Shown: positions 47,071 through 58,333 of the stretch, piece after piece
Position numbering within the stretch: position 1 is the first letter of the stretch
Layout of the letters: the number at the start of each line of letters is the position of its first letter
Origin: Musa acuminata AAA Group
Taxonomy: Eukaryota; Streptophyta; Magnoliopsida; Zingiberales; Musaceae
Direction: 5' to 3'
Assembly (NCBI RefSeq): GCF_036884655.1
Contig: NC_088348.1
Coordinates: 25,015,501-25,079,500, forward strand
DNA length: 64,000 bases
The notes under the pieces: model-generated
Seen by the model: only the letters and a program-made list of their open reading frames with translations
Told to the model about the DNA's origin: nothing
Database searches by the model: none
Program-made: the position numbers and the translations under genes

Positions 47071-47455
47071 ATTCAACCTTCGTGAATCCCATAATTTCGG
47101 TTTTATCTTATCAACAAACTTATAATTTTATCCTCGGATTAATTCTTATTAATTGACTTAATTGGGTTGATGTTTAGTTCAATTCTCGGCTTATCCAATT
47201 AAATAAGACTGATTGGCATAATGGTTCTTTTATAGTTTTCTCATATAAATTATAAATAAAATCTAATTATTATTCTAGGATATTTATTTAATTATTCATA
47301 TGTATATATTTGAAATTATGAAATAATAGTTATCTTTCATATAAAGGTTATTCATGATTTATGTATTATTATGATTATAGTTATTATATGAGTTTTCTTT
47401 ATACTGATCAATAATCAATAATTATTATAGTTGTTATTATATTATTGAATTGCTT

Positions 47456-48000
47456 CAGCATGAATCAAAATAAATAAATTTATGAATATTATTTATAATT
47501 TATCTTCATAAATTTTATTTGATCGATAGCTACCAAAGTAGCTTAGGATGGTAGACTTATGAGATGTGAATTATAATAAAGGTCTTATCATTTATAGGAT
47601 ATTTTAAACTATATTTTATATTTTTGTATTAGCCCTACAACTACCAAAGTGACCTGGACCAATAATCTATAAAATACATTATGAAATTAATCCTAAATTA
47701 TATTAAATAAAATAATATTCACAATTGCAGCATGAATCAGGATAAAAAATTTTGGTGAATATTATTTGTAATTTATCTTCTTAAGTTTTATCTGACTAGT
47801 AGCTATCAAACTAGCTTGGGATGATAGGCTTATGGGATATGAATTATAATAAAGTTCTTATCATTTATGAGATATTTTAGACTATATTTTATTTTTTTGT
47901 ATTGGTCTTGGAAGCCACCAAAGTAACTTGGACCAATAATCTACAAAATATATTATAGAATTGATCCTAAATGATATTAAATAAAATACTATTCATGATG
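47456..48000 (+). repeat. Two-copy tandem duplication, period about 272 bp
   Basis: CAGCATGAATCA starts at 47456 and again at 47728. The following text (ATTTATCTTC, TAGCT.CCAAA, GAATTATAATAAAG, TTGGACCAATAATCTA-like) repeats with moderate divergence. It lies in the non-coding leader of relic F. Confidence 0.82.
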
Positions 48001-49417
48001 ACATATATAATTAGGATATTTAGATAATCCTAAAAGAGAATCTATTTCAAATAGTTATGTGATGGGGTAGGATTATACTGTTTTGGATATTCTTATAGTT
48101 TAGGGTTGTAATCTATTCCATAAGGATAGTATCAGTCCTTCATAAATGATCTTGAATGAACACTAGATATGTCAATATTTCACCCAAAGGTGAAATATAG
48201 ATGATATCAATAGTTCATCATATTTTGAAAACTCAAAGCATTAGTATTATATTATTATAGTGATACTTCCTTCGTTATATTTTTTGTAAATGTTCCTATA
48301 TTTTCTGAAATAAATAGCTTAAGTATATGCAAGTTGTGTTGAGTGAGTGAGACCTTGATCAGATTAATTGAAGAGAACACAGACTTTATTACTGAATGTT
48401 CTATAAAATAAATAATTGAGGTGGCTGATCAGGAAAGGTTTGAAAGACTCAATGTTATGATACATAGACTTTAGTATAGTTTACAACTAGCACATGAGAA
48501 TATATAAGGATCAATTTAAATTTTCTAATAAGTCATTAGTTGACACCTTAAAATGATAGTATTTGAAGAATTTAAGATTATATCCTCAATATAAATGATA
48601 AAGTTGTAAGCTCAAGACTCATAATATTTTGAGTACTACTCAAGGAGTAGGTAATAGTAAAATAAGGATGAAGCATAAGTCACCTGAGTTTATAATCACT
48701 ATATAAACTCATAAAAGAATATCTTCATAATAAAGTATTACTTCTATAGCAAAGAAAGTTATGTGAAGAAAAACTATAAGATTTGATTTGAAACGAAAAG
48801 GTATAAATATAACTTTTGTATGGTTCAAATCAAATATTATAAAAATTATTTTTCTAATACTTGGTGGATTAATTTGATGCTTCAATATATGTTACCAATA
48901 ATATATATATTCATTAAAAAAATAAAGGGGGATAAAACCAAAAGCGAATGAAATATTTATCATTACATGGAATCATCTTAAAGTGAAAGCGATATTAGTT
49001 TATATATCACATATATCTAAAGATGATTCACTTAATAGATCTTGAGGATTCATGTTGTATTCTTATAATTATGAGAATTTGGGTTCTTTGCGTAGAATTG
49101 ATAGAATATTATTTCTCTTTTGGTGGTTGTAAATTTACTATGATTCAATAAAAATTAATCTTTGAATGTTGTATAATAGTCTATACAGAATTAATATAAA
49201 TCTTAAGTTTACAATGGTCCTATAATTAAATATTAAAATAAAATATAGTTTTATAAACTCATTGATATTATGTTTATATCTATGGGTCACTTTATGCTTT
49301 CCTCTCATTAAAGAGAGATATTTTATCACCATATAAATAACCTATTGAGATATGATTATATATATCTAATTTATATAAAGTCTATAACCATTCACACTCT
49401 TGAAGTGTACATAAATA

Positions 49418-49870
49418 AAGTCGCGAGATAATTAGATCGAAAATTCAATATCATCATATCTGACAAGGGTGATGAATTTTATGGTATTTATGATGAACCC
49501 AATTATAATTCTAATTCTTTTGCTAGATTCTTAGAAAAATAAGGTATATGTGTTGAATATTATTTACAAGATGTATTACAGCAGAATATGATTGCTGAAA
49601 GATATAATCAAATCTTTATAGATATAGTTAGGAGCATGATAGGTTATTCTTTTGTACCCAAATCAATATGAGAAGAAGCTCCAAGGACAACTATGTATAT
49701 CTCGAATGGTTGTTCCTAGTAAGTAAATTATATGACTTCTTTTGAGTTATGAAATGATAGGAAACCTAACTTAAGATATTTACATATTTGATATTGTCCT
49801 ATAGAGATAAGGGTCTTCAACTCACATTTAAAAAAAAATTAGATTTAATAACTATTTTTTAATATTTTAT
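49418..49870 (+). pseudogene. Copia integrase remnant (relic F)
   Basis: Translation gives IIISDKGDEFYGIYDEPNYN, an Asp-containing core; then LQQNMIAERYNQIFIDIVRS, aligning with the usual QQNGVAERRN text and retaining the catalytic Glu; then MTSFELWNDRKPNLRYLHI. Several stops (TAA/TGA) occur. Confidence 0.75.
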
Positions 49871-50259
49871 TATCTATTCAGAAAAGTTTAAAGGGGTACA
49901 TATCTTATTGCTCTAATCATAATACAAGGACAATTAAATCTAGTAATGTAATATTTCTATAAAATAGCAAATCAATAAGAGTGAAAATCTCAAAATTCAA
50001 TATAGAGGAGATACAAGTTGATACTCCTTTATTATTCGAGAGATTATTATTACTCAAATCATTAAATGATTTGATAAAGGTGAACAACAAAAATAATATT
50101 ACTAAACTCACACATTATATTGATATCGCTATTAATGATCTTATAGAATAATCACAATTGACATCTTTGTGAATATCTTAAAGAGAAAGGAATTATATCA
50201 TTTACGGTTATTATGTAGTATATTTACAAGAATTATATTATGATATAAGAATCATGGAT

Positions 50260-51720
50260 CCCTTATTGTTTTCACAGGTCATCAAAAGTAATGATTCTGA
50301 AAGGTAATATGATGCAATAAAAGAAGAGTTAAAATCAATAACTAGAATGATGTTTGATAAATTTATCGAATTATCCAATAATTATAAAAGAATCTATTAT
50401 ATAAATGTGACTCAAAGGATAATATCGAACGATATAATAGTCAGACTTATGCTTAAAAGTTGTACTCATAAAGAATGTATCAATCATAACGAGATATTTA
50501 GTTTTTATTCAACTCATTAAAAATTGTCATGATATTAGTGACTTATTATGAGTTTGAGTTATATCATAATGATATGAAAACATTTTTTTTTTAAGGATCT
50601 AGCTTTATATGGGTTACTCTAAATGATTTCTAAAAAATAAAAGAAATATAAAATTTGGCATGTAAATTCAAGAATCCATTTATGACCTTAAACAAGTTTC
50701 AAGATAATGATATATAAAAGTTCTTGATATCATTATTTCTTTAAATTTAAGGTAAATACTATTGATCAGTATTTATATCAGTGAGAGCAAATTTATTATA
50801 TTGGTCTTATATATGGATAATATTTTACCTTACCAATAATGATTTTGGTTTATTATACTATATCAAGAAATTTATCACTAAGAGTTTTAAGATAATTGAT
50901 ATGAATGAGACATCTTATATTATTAACATTGAGTAATTTAAGGATAGACCTCAATGATTGTGAAGACTGTCTTAAAAAGGATATATCAACCGAGTCTTGA
51001 AAAGATTTAATATGCAGCTTTGTTTAGTAAATCATAAAAGTAAAATTTTAGTCAATAGTAAATACTTTAAATGACTTGAAAAAAATCAGATAAAGAAAAT
51101 AGTCTTTGTATATGCACAGTTGGAAGTCTATACTCAAGTTTATGTCAAAACATATATCAGTTTTACAGTTAAAATACTAGGTATATATTGGAGTTACCTA
51201 GAAGTAAAAACACTAAAAGACTACAAAGAAAGTAATAAGATATCCAGAAGGGACAAAGGATTATATGCTCAGATGTATGAAATTATATCAGCTTGAAATG
51301 ATGGTATTTTTCAGATGTTGATTGTATAAGTTTCCTCGATAATAGGAAGTCTACCTTACGATTAATATATGTATCAATTAGAGGGGTAATTTATTATTAT
51401 TAATAATAGAAGTTGATTTTGTGACATGCATTGAGGCTGCTGATCAAACTTTTTTACTACGAAATTTCATCTCAGAACTTGGTGTAGTCAGACTTAATTA
51501 CCAAGTTGTTAAAGATATTTTATGATATTATAGTAATTTTCTTCTCTAAAAATGATAAGTACTATTGTATCTCTATGCATTATGGTATAAAGTACTTAAT
51601 GGTTAGAGAAGAGGAGTCCAGAAACATCTAGTATCAATTAATTACTTGAGTTTCACTATATTAATTGTTGATCCATTCACTTAGGACTTACAGCTTTAGT
51701 ATTTTAAAAAAACATATTCT
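50260..51720 (+). pseudogene. Copia RT and RNase H remnant (relic F)
   Basis: Recognisable pieces in order: YDAIKEELKSI, a decayed RT core, FKIIDMNETSYIINIE, YINRVLKRFNMQLC, and the tail TILIVDPFT. I cannot find the YVDD box; the expected place reads LYWSYIWIIFY-like text. Stops are dense. Confidence 0.68.
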
Positions 51721-52009
51721 TATGATTGGGTTTGTGAGCAATCCATAAAGGATATAGTGATATATGTTTGAGTGGGTACTATAATTGACATTCTTACTTA
51801 CATACTTAAAGTTATTTGTTTATGTTATCTTGTTCACAATTATGTATATACATATTATGATTGAATGTGATGACTGGATCGTCTTGACAAGATAAATTAT
51901 ATGGGTTATTTTAAATTGTATTAGGAAAGACTAACAATATTGTGGAACATAGAATGAAGTGTGACACTTATGACATACAACTGCTATGACTCGTATTATT
52001 AATCAAACT

Positions 52010-52640
52010 TAATATAATATTATTATATTTATTGGACTTATTGGTCTATTTTTTAAAATTTGTGTGGGTATATATAGTTTTTCTAATATTTTATAATCCA
52101 ATTGAGTAAAATTATTTTTAAATAAATTTTATTTATTTATTTTTTATTTTAAGTCATTTTATATCTTACTAATTAATGGGCCAAGTAAGCGAATATTATA
52201 TTATATGACCCTATTTACTTAGGTACGATATATTATAGATATGATTAAATTCTGATTATGGTTATTGGCCAATAGAAAAGAAGTTCATATTATAGTAGGA
52301 TTCCTTAGGGGATGCCCTTGATGGGAGGAATTCTCCTAATAACTTATCCTAGACCCTTTGCTCTTGCTTATAAATAGACAGGATCTCTATGGGCTAAACA
52401 GAGGCATCTCAACACAGTTAAGAGATTAAGAGTTTTCTTCCCTAATCCATCAGTCTAAGTGGTCCTATTAAAAGATAGGGAGAAAAGAGAATGAGTATCT
52501 AGTTCTCCTTGCATATTGATATCTCAGATCCGATGATGGTATGTATAAAATGTATTCTTCTGAATAGTAATGAAAGGTACGCATCGTATTATTGTTTAGA
52601 TCCATTATTATTTGATTTCATATTTTGACATAAAAGTTTG
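52010..52640 (+). repeat. Possible 3' LTR of relic F
   Basis: Contains TTATAAATAG (about 52369-52378) followed by leader-like text, as in a plant LTR promoter, and lies just after the RNase H remnant. No second copy was found in the window, so this is weak. Confidence 0.35.
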
Positions 52641-53655
<1,015 letters not shown>

Positions 53656-55420
53656 TTATACAGGTTAGGAGGGAGGATTTTTCACAACAGAGTAGCGAGA
53701 TTTCGTGAGTAAGTCTGCTAATTGATCAGCCGTATGTACATAAGAAATACGTAGTTGACGTCGGACAACTTGATCTCGCATAAAATGGAAGTCGATAGCA
53801 ATATGTTTCATGCGGGAGTAGAACACCGGATTAGCGAATAGATAGGTAGCTCCGACATTATCACAATATATTATAGAAATAGGAGTGGAATTGATGTTAA
53901 GTTCCTTGAGCAGATTTGTGACCCAATTGAGTTCTACAGTGGCAGTGACGATCGCATGGTATTCAGCTTCAGTTGAAGACCGTGCGATTGTCTTTTGCTT
54001 CTTAGAACTCCAATTGATTGGATTAGCTCCAACGAAGACAATATACCCTGATGTGAATGTTCCATCATCAAAGTTGTTTGCCCAATCAACATCGACAAAG
54101 GTATGAAGATGAAGTGAAGAGTGTTTACGAAGAAAGAGACCATGATTGAGTGTTCATTTAAGATATCGTAAGAATCGTTTGACTACAGACCAGTGCATAG
54201 TAGATGGTCTCTGCATAAATTGTGATAATTTATTGATGGAAAATGAGATGTCTGGACTAGTGAGAGCTAAGTACCGTAAAGAGCCAACTACTTGTCGATA
54301 TTGAGTAGGTTCCGTAGCAGAACTTCCATTAGATTATTTGAGAGATTCACTAGTAGAGAGGGGAGTTATAACCGTATTTGCATCTTGCATATTTGTCGGA
54401 AGAGACCTGAAGATGTATATGTTGCTTCTATGCCCAGAAAGTAGTTTAAGGTTCCTAGATCTTTAAGGGAGAATCGATCTACCAATTACTTGATGAATGC
54501 TTGGATCTCTATAGGATTGTTGCCTATGACAATAATGTCATCCACATACACCATAATATATATTGTGCCTCCATGTTGTTGTTGTAGAAATAACGAGGTA
54601 TCATACTTGGAGTTAATAAAGTCAATTGAAGTCAAAAAAGAACCAAGTTCAGTGTACCTCTTGGAGCCTGACGAAGTCCATAAATAGCTTTTTGAAGTTT
54701 GCAAACATGCCTTGGATACTAATGATGAATGAAACCAAAAGGTTGTTGCATAAAAACACCTCCAGTTAGAGTCCCTTGTAAAAAGATATTATTAACATCT
54801 AACTATCGTAATTGTTAGCCTTTAGTGGTGGCCAGACTCAAGATAAGTCAGATTATTGTGGGCTTAACAACAAGACTAAATGTCTTAGTGAAATCAACTT
54901 CAGGTCATTGATAAAACCCTTTGGCAATAAGACGTACTTTGTATTGAGCAACAGATCCATCTGGGTTCCGCTTAATTCGAAAGACCCACTTATACCCGAT
55001 GATGTTTTGTGTATGATGAAAGAGTACTAAGTTCCATGTTGAGTTATGGAGGAGGACATTATATTCCTCACACATAGAGTTATGCCAGTGTGGAGATTTT
55101 TTAGCTTGAGTAAAGGTGGTGGGTTCAATGGTATTAGATGAGGAATCTGCGAAAGCATGTAGGTCAAGGACTTGACTTGATTTGAAAATATCACTCTTGG
55201 AGCATGTTGTTATAGAATATTTGGAGACTATGGGATTGTGAGGTTGTGTTGTTGGAATAAGCGGTTGAGAGTCATTAACATAAGCCGGGTCAGGTTGAGG
55301 TACTTTAGTGTCACTTGGTCTAGAATGAGATAAAAATAATAGTTGTGTTTCTGAATATGTTATCTCATCAATTTGAGAAGAAAATAATAGAGTAGTAATA
55401 GAGGGAATAGACAATTGTTG
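53656..55420 (-). pseudogene. Copia RT and RNase H relic (Ale-like), minus
   Basis: From 55414 leftwards the frame includes FTQAKKSPHWHNSMCEEYNV, a RT N-terminus with WVFRIKRNPDGSVAQYKVRL. After stops come SFLTSIDFINSKYDTSLFLQ and the catalytic YIMVYVDDIIVIGNN (about 54530-54570). RNase H follows at about 54240-53680 with DVDWANNFDDGTFTSGY, GANPINWSSKKQKTIARSST and EAEYHAIVTATVELNW, then KHIAIDFHFMRDQV and the C-terminus ADQLADLLTK. No gag or integrase is evident. Clade by style only. Multiple stops. Confidence 0.86.
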
Positions 55421-55802
55421 AACTTAGTGGTAGAGTGTGAATCCTCAGGGGAGGAACAGGTCGATGTTATGGGAGGCTCGTCTAATTGGATCGAATGTAT
55501 ACTTCAGTGAAAAATGTTTATTGAAGTGGTCTGCGTGATAAGATATACATAGTTTTGAAAAAAAAAAATAGACTCAATAAAAATAACGTGATATGATAAC
55601 GTGAGATAAAGATCATCGAAACTGTCTAATCAGAATATCTGATAGCAGATATAAATGTCTCTGTGATAAGCTATTGATCTATTAATAGCATGCCTTCAAA
55701 TTAAGAAAGATCATTCATAGAAACCGTCTAATCAGAATACCTAAGACCAATAAATACTGATCAGTACATATAAATTCGATCGATTTTGGAGTGAGAACTG
55801 AA

Positions 55803-55836
<34 letters not shown>

Positions 55837-56427
55837 GAAAGAAAAAGGTCATTCCCTATCATCATAGCCCTGCGGTGCATCCAAATCATGTTGTTGGATG
55901 AGCGGAACCAAACAAAACCAATCACTGTTTCCCTCAGCACCATGCGATGCTTGCTGAGGGGAAATAGTGATTGAAGCAGAGAGGGATCAGATGCCGCCCC
56001 CTTACCAACCAAACACTCTGGGAAAGCGAGCTCGCCCGGTGCCACTGCGCATGTTAAAAGTGGCTTCACCTTTTCGCAGTACTGCAGCGTCCAAAGGTGG
56101 CAGCGGCCCTTCTTGCTCCCTCAGTGATGTCTGACACCATATACGAAGACCACAGCATTGTCATACGTTGTTGTTTTGATGAAATGACTCGTCTCCCATC
56201 CATCAATCTTCTCAAGCGTATCAGTCTCTCTCTTGTGTTTGTTGATGCACAACTGTATGGAAGTTTTATGGACATGGCAGTGATTCTCATACTATTAAGG
56301 AGAATTGTTGTATCTCTGCGGGAATAGAGGAGAAATCTCCTCTTGGTATAGATGAATCTGCAAGGATGAGGTGCACTATGACCAGCCTTGCAGAAATCAG
56401 ATATGTTTGAATGAAAGAGCATGTTTT

Positions 56428-56481
<54 letters not shown>

Positions 56482-56620
56482 GTTCAGTGGAACTCAGAAA
56501 AGATTCTCCGACTTGTATGAAGAATTGTTGCATCTCTTGTTCTTTTCCTGCTAGAATTGAAGCTGCAAGGATGAGACAAGTCTTGCAGAAATCAGATGTT
56601 TGAATGGAAGAGCATGTTCC

Positions 56621-56652
<32 letters not shown>

Positions 56653-56939
56653 TCAATCTAAATCCTTGCTGGTTTCCATGGCTTTCGAAAGGGATTGAGT
56701 TGGCATGGCGAAGCTGAAGCTGATGAAGGTGGCAAAGTATTGGAGGAGGAGAAGAGAAGATGATGGATGATGCAGCAATAGGGCAGCGCATTCATCATCA
56801 TGGAGTGGAAGTCCTTGCGCATGCATGTAGTTGTACCACCTCAGCTTGCTTCAGGAATCTTTGCTGAAGCACAAGCTTTGCATTCACAGATAGCAGTCAT
56901 CCTTGAACAAATCATTGCTGCCGTCAACTCCGACAGACT
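55421..56939. other. Low-copy DNA with GA tracts and a duplicated segment; no gene recognised
   Basis: Contains GA/AG tracts at about 55800-55836, 56430-56478 and 56618-56650. A two-copy duplication of the text GCAAGGATGAG...CTTGCAGAAATCAGAT...TTTGAATG(A/G)AAGAGCATGTT lies at about 56301-56430 and 56518-56620. Frames open on the minus strand (55761-56069, 56066-56422, 56426-56791) contain runs of Ser-Leu from the GA tracts and share no motif I know. It may be the 3' part of the minus-strand transcript proposed for 57050-58105. Confidence 0.5.
55919..55973. other. Small hairpin, 21-bp stem and 12-nt loop
   Basis: CAATCACTGTTTCCCTCAGC at 55919-55938 can pair with TGCTGAGGGGAAATAGTGAT at 55952-55971, with one G-U/A mismatch and one bulged base. 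Complementarity stops just outside, so it is shorter than usual plant miRNA precursors. I do not recognise either arm as a known miRNA. Confidence 0.6.
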
Positions 56940-57124
56940 AAATGATACTGCTATATATAAAGATCTAAACAACATATAAAAGATACATAGAGGGAAGAAG
57001 ATACCAATGACAACTGCTAAAAGTATATACTTCCACACGAAAACAACTCACCCTCACTGGTGCTGAACACTCGAAGAACCTATTGAAGAAGATAATAATG
57101 CAGCTTCAGAATAAATGGATTCTC

Positions 57125-57148
57125 TCAAACCACTGAAGCTTGATTCTC
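57125..57148 (-). promoter_or_regulatory. miR166 mimic-like site 1 (degenerate)
   Basis: Plus strand reads TCAAACCA, CTGAA, GCTTGATTCTC. The seed-pairing half has two changes (CGG to CAA) and the other end ends TCTC instead of CCCC. Probably weak. Confidence 0.4.
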
Positions 57149-57204
57149 TCAAGTGCATTTCTCTCACTGATTCTGAACATCTAAAGAACATATTGAAAAA
57201 GACA

Positions 57205-57228
57205 ACAATCACTGAAGCTTGGTTCCCC
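57205..57228 (-). promoter_or_regulatory. miR166 mimic-like site 2 (half site)
   Basis: Only the half pairing with the miRNA 3' part remains (GCTTGGTTCCCC). The TCGGACC half is absent because the unit is truncated. Confidence 0.35.
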
Positions 57229-57324
57229 ACAAGACCAACTCTCGGTGATTCTGAACAGCTGCAAAACATGGAAAAGGTAGAGTGAAGAATATAACGACGT
57301 CAGCCATAATATAAATGGATTCTG

Positions 57325-57348
57325 TCGGACCACCGAAGCTTGATTCCC
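57325..57348 (-). promoter_or_regulatory. miR166 mimic-like site 3
   Basis: Plus strand: TCGGACCA, CCGAA, GCTTGATTCCC. Bases 1-8 of miR166 would pair, base 9 is unpaired beside four extra bases, and bases 10-20 pair except base 14. Confidence 0.6.
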
Positions 57349-57462
57349 AACAAAAACAACTCTCACAGTGGTTCAAGCGCATATGATTCTGAGCATCTAA
57401 ACAACATACAAGAGATTGAGTGAAGAAGAACACAGTGACAGCTACAGAATATATGGATGCTG

Positions 57463-57487
57463 TCGGACCAGCGAAGCTTGATTCCCC
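57463..57487 (-). promoter_or_regulatory. miR166 mimic-like site 4 (best match)
   Basis: Plus strand: TCGGACCAG, CGAA, GCTTGATTCCCC. All of miR166 bases 1-9 and 10-21 would pair except base 14, with exactly four extra bases between bases 9 and 10. Confidence 0.65.
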
Positions 57488-57596
57488 ATAAAACAACTCT
57501 CGGAATGATGCAGATGCATCACCCTCAATGATTTGGAACATCTAAAGAACATAGTGAAGAAGACAACAATGGCAGCTACAAAATAAATGGATTCTC

Positions 57597-57621
57597 TCGG
57601 ACCACTGAAGCTTGATTCCCC
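57597..57621 (-). promoter_or_regulatory. miR166 mimic-like site 5
   Basis: Plus strand: TCGGACCA, CTGAA, GCTTGATTCCCC. As site 4, but base 9 is mismatched. Confidence 0.62.
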
Positions 57622-57735
57622 ACCCAAAAAAACCAACTCTCAAGAGTGATTTAAGTGCATCACCCGTCCGTCACTGATTCTGAAAAGGTAGAGCGAAGAA
57701 GATAACGATGATAGCTACAAAATATATGGATTCTA

Positions 57736-57759
57736 CCGGACCACTGAGCTTGATTCCCC
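57736..57759 (-). promoter_or_regulatory. miR166 mimic-like site 6
   Basis: Plus strand: CCGGACCA, CTGA, GCTTGATTCCCC. Net insertion is three bases; miRNA base 1 is mismatched. Confidence 0.6.
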
Positions 57760-57888
57760 ACCCACAAGAGCGCATTTCAAAGTGATTCAAGTGCAACACC
57801 ATCCCTGAATCTGAGCACCTAAACAACTTGCAAAAGGTAGAGTGAAGAAGATAACAACGACAGCTACAAAATATAGGGATTCTATATA

Positions 57889-57912
57889 TCGGACCACTGA
57901 GCTTGATTCCCC
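57889..57912 (-). promoter_or_regulatory. miR166 mimic-like site 7
   Basis: Plus strand: TCGGACCA, CTGA, GCTTGATTCCCC. Net insertion is three bases, with perfect 5' half pairing over bases 1-8. It is the first site met by the proposed transcript, about 190 nt from its start. Confidence 0.62.
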
Positions 57913-57937
57913 ACAAGATCACCTCTACGATCGATTC

Positions 57938-58069
57938 TTAAGGCTCCATAAACCCCAACATCACCAAGGAATGGCGCGAGTCAAGGACCGTGCAGCTCGG
58001 GCGCACGACACAACGAGTTGCTCGATTGCAGGGAGAAGGCACACAAGCTGCTCGAGGAGGAGAAGCCAT
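57938..58069 (-). CDS. Small ORF (43 codons) near the 5' end of the putative ncRNA
   Basis: The first ATG after the TATA box (58067-58069) opens MASPPRAACVPSPCNRATRC and ends FMEP before TAA at 57938-57940, before the first mimic site. No family is recognised. It contains six Cys but no signal peptide. It may only be an incidental ORF on a non-coding RNA. Its position upstream of all the sites could keep ribosomes off the array. Confidence 0.25.
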   Translation of the reverse strand: MASPPRAACVPSPCNRATRCVVRPSCTVLDSRHSLVMLGFMEP

Positions 58070-58130
58070 GGCCAGGTGTGGTTGGGGAGCAGGAGAAGAT
58101 ATGAAAGCAAGAGCAGCACAGCCAAGTGTT

Positions 58131-58137
58131 CTTTATA
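58131..58137 (-). promoter_or_regulatory. TATA box for the minus-strand mimic transcript
   Basis: The minus strand reads TATAAAG (within GCTAATATAAAGAACAC), 220-240 bp before the first site. The TC/GA tract at 58283-58331 lies upstream, as is common in plant promoters. Confidence 0.5.
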
Positions 58138-58279
58138 TTAGCACGAGGAAGCTAAAAGGAGTAGCAAGTGTGCACGCTTGTGTTGCTGTGTATGGCTTGT
58201 TCGTTTGTGTTGCAAGCATGCAATGATGCACTGTGAAGATGGAGGCCCCCCGCGTCATCTTTAACCTCGCATGCCATTC

Positions 58280-58282
<3 letters not shown>

Positions 58283-58331
<49 letters not shown>
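58283..58331. repeat. (TC)n microsatellite
   Basis: About 24 TC units, GA on the minus strand, with one interruption near the right end. It lies 145-200 bp upstream of the proposed TATA box. Confidence 0.95.

Positions 58332-58333
<2 letters not shown>

Larger units (their letters stand above)
56940..57925 (-). repeat. Tandem array of about eight units carrying miR165/166-complement-like sites
   Basis: Unit backbone on the plus strand: GAAGAAGA(C/T)AACAA, AGCTACAAAATA.ATGGATTCT, then the site, then ACAACTCTC, GTGATTC, GAACATCTAAA. Site starts are 57125, about 57205, 57325, 57463, 57597, 57736 and 57889, so spacing settles at 134-153 bp in the right half. A further unit at 56940-57050 has the backbone but no recognisable site. 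In the five best units the site reads (T/C)CGGACCA, 4-5 bases, then GCTTGATTCCC(C). Mature miR166 is UCGGACCA-G-GCUUCAUUCCCC. Confidence 0.85.
57040..58105 (-). ncRNA. Putative long non-coding RNA with multiple miR165/166 target-mimic-like sites
   Basis: What is seen: a TATA box on the minus strand (58131-58137), no long ORF downstream (the longest frame from an early ATG has 43 codons), and the tandem array whose minus-strand reading complements miR165/166 on both sides of a 3-4 base interruption. What is known: plant target mimics such as IPS1 sequester a miRNA because extra bases opposite the cleavage point stop slicing, and miR165/166 restrains HD-ZIP III genes that set leaf polarity, vasculature and meristems. 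What is inferred: that this strand is transcribed and the sites work together as a sponge. Start near 58105 is placed from the TATA box. The 3' end is not defined; it may reach into 55760-57040. If only the plus strand is transcribed the model fails. Confidence 0.5.

Noticed and set aside
57463..57487. The array as a MIR166 precursor on the plus strand
   Set aside because: The plus-strand text resembles mature miR166 but has 3-5 central bases replaced or inserted, and no facing star arm at usual distance was found; a mimic on the minus strand explains the data better.
57054..57922. Series of short minus-strand frames with the repeated peptide G(E/N)xSFSGPxESIY
   Set aside because: They arise from the tandem array in different frames with stops between units; unit lengths are not multiples of three, so no repeat protein is maintained.
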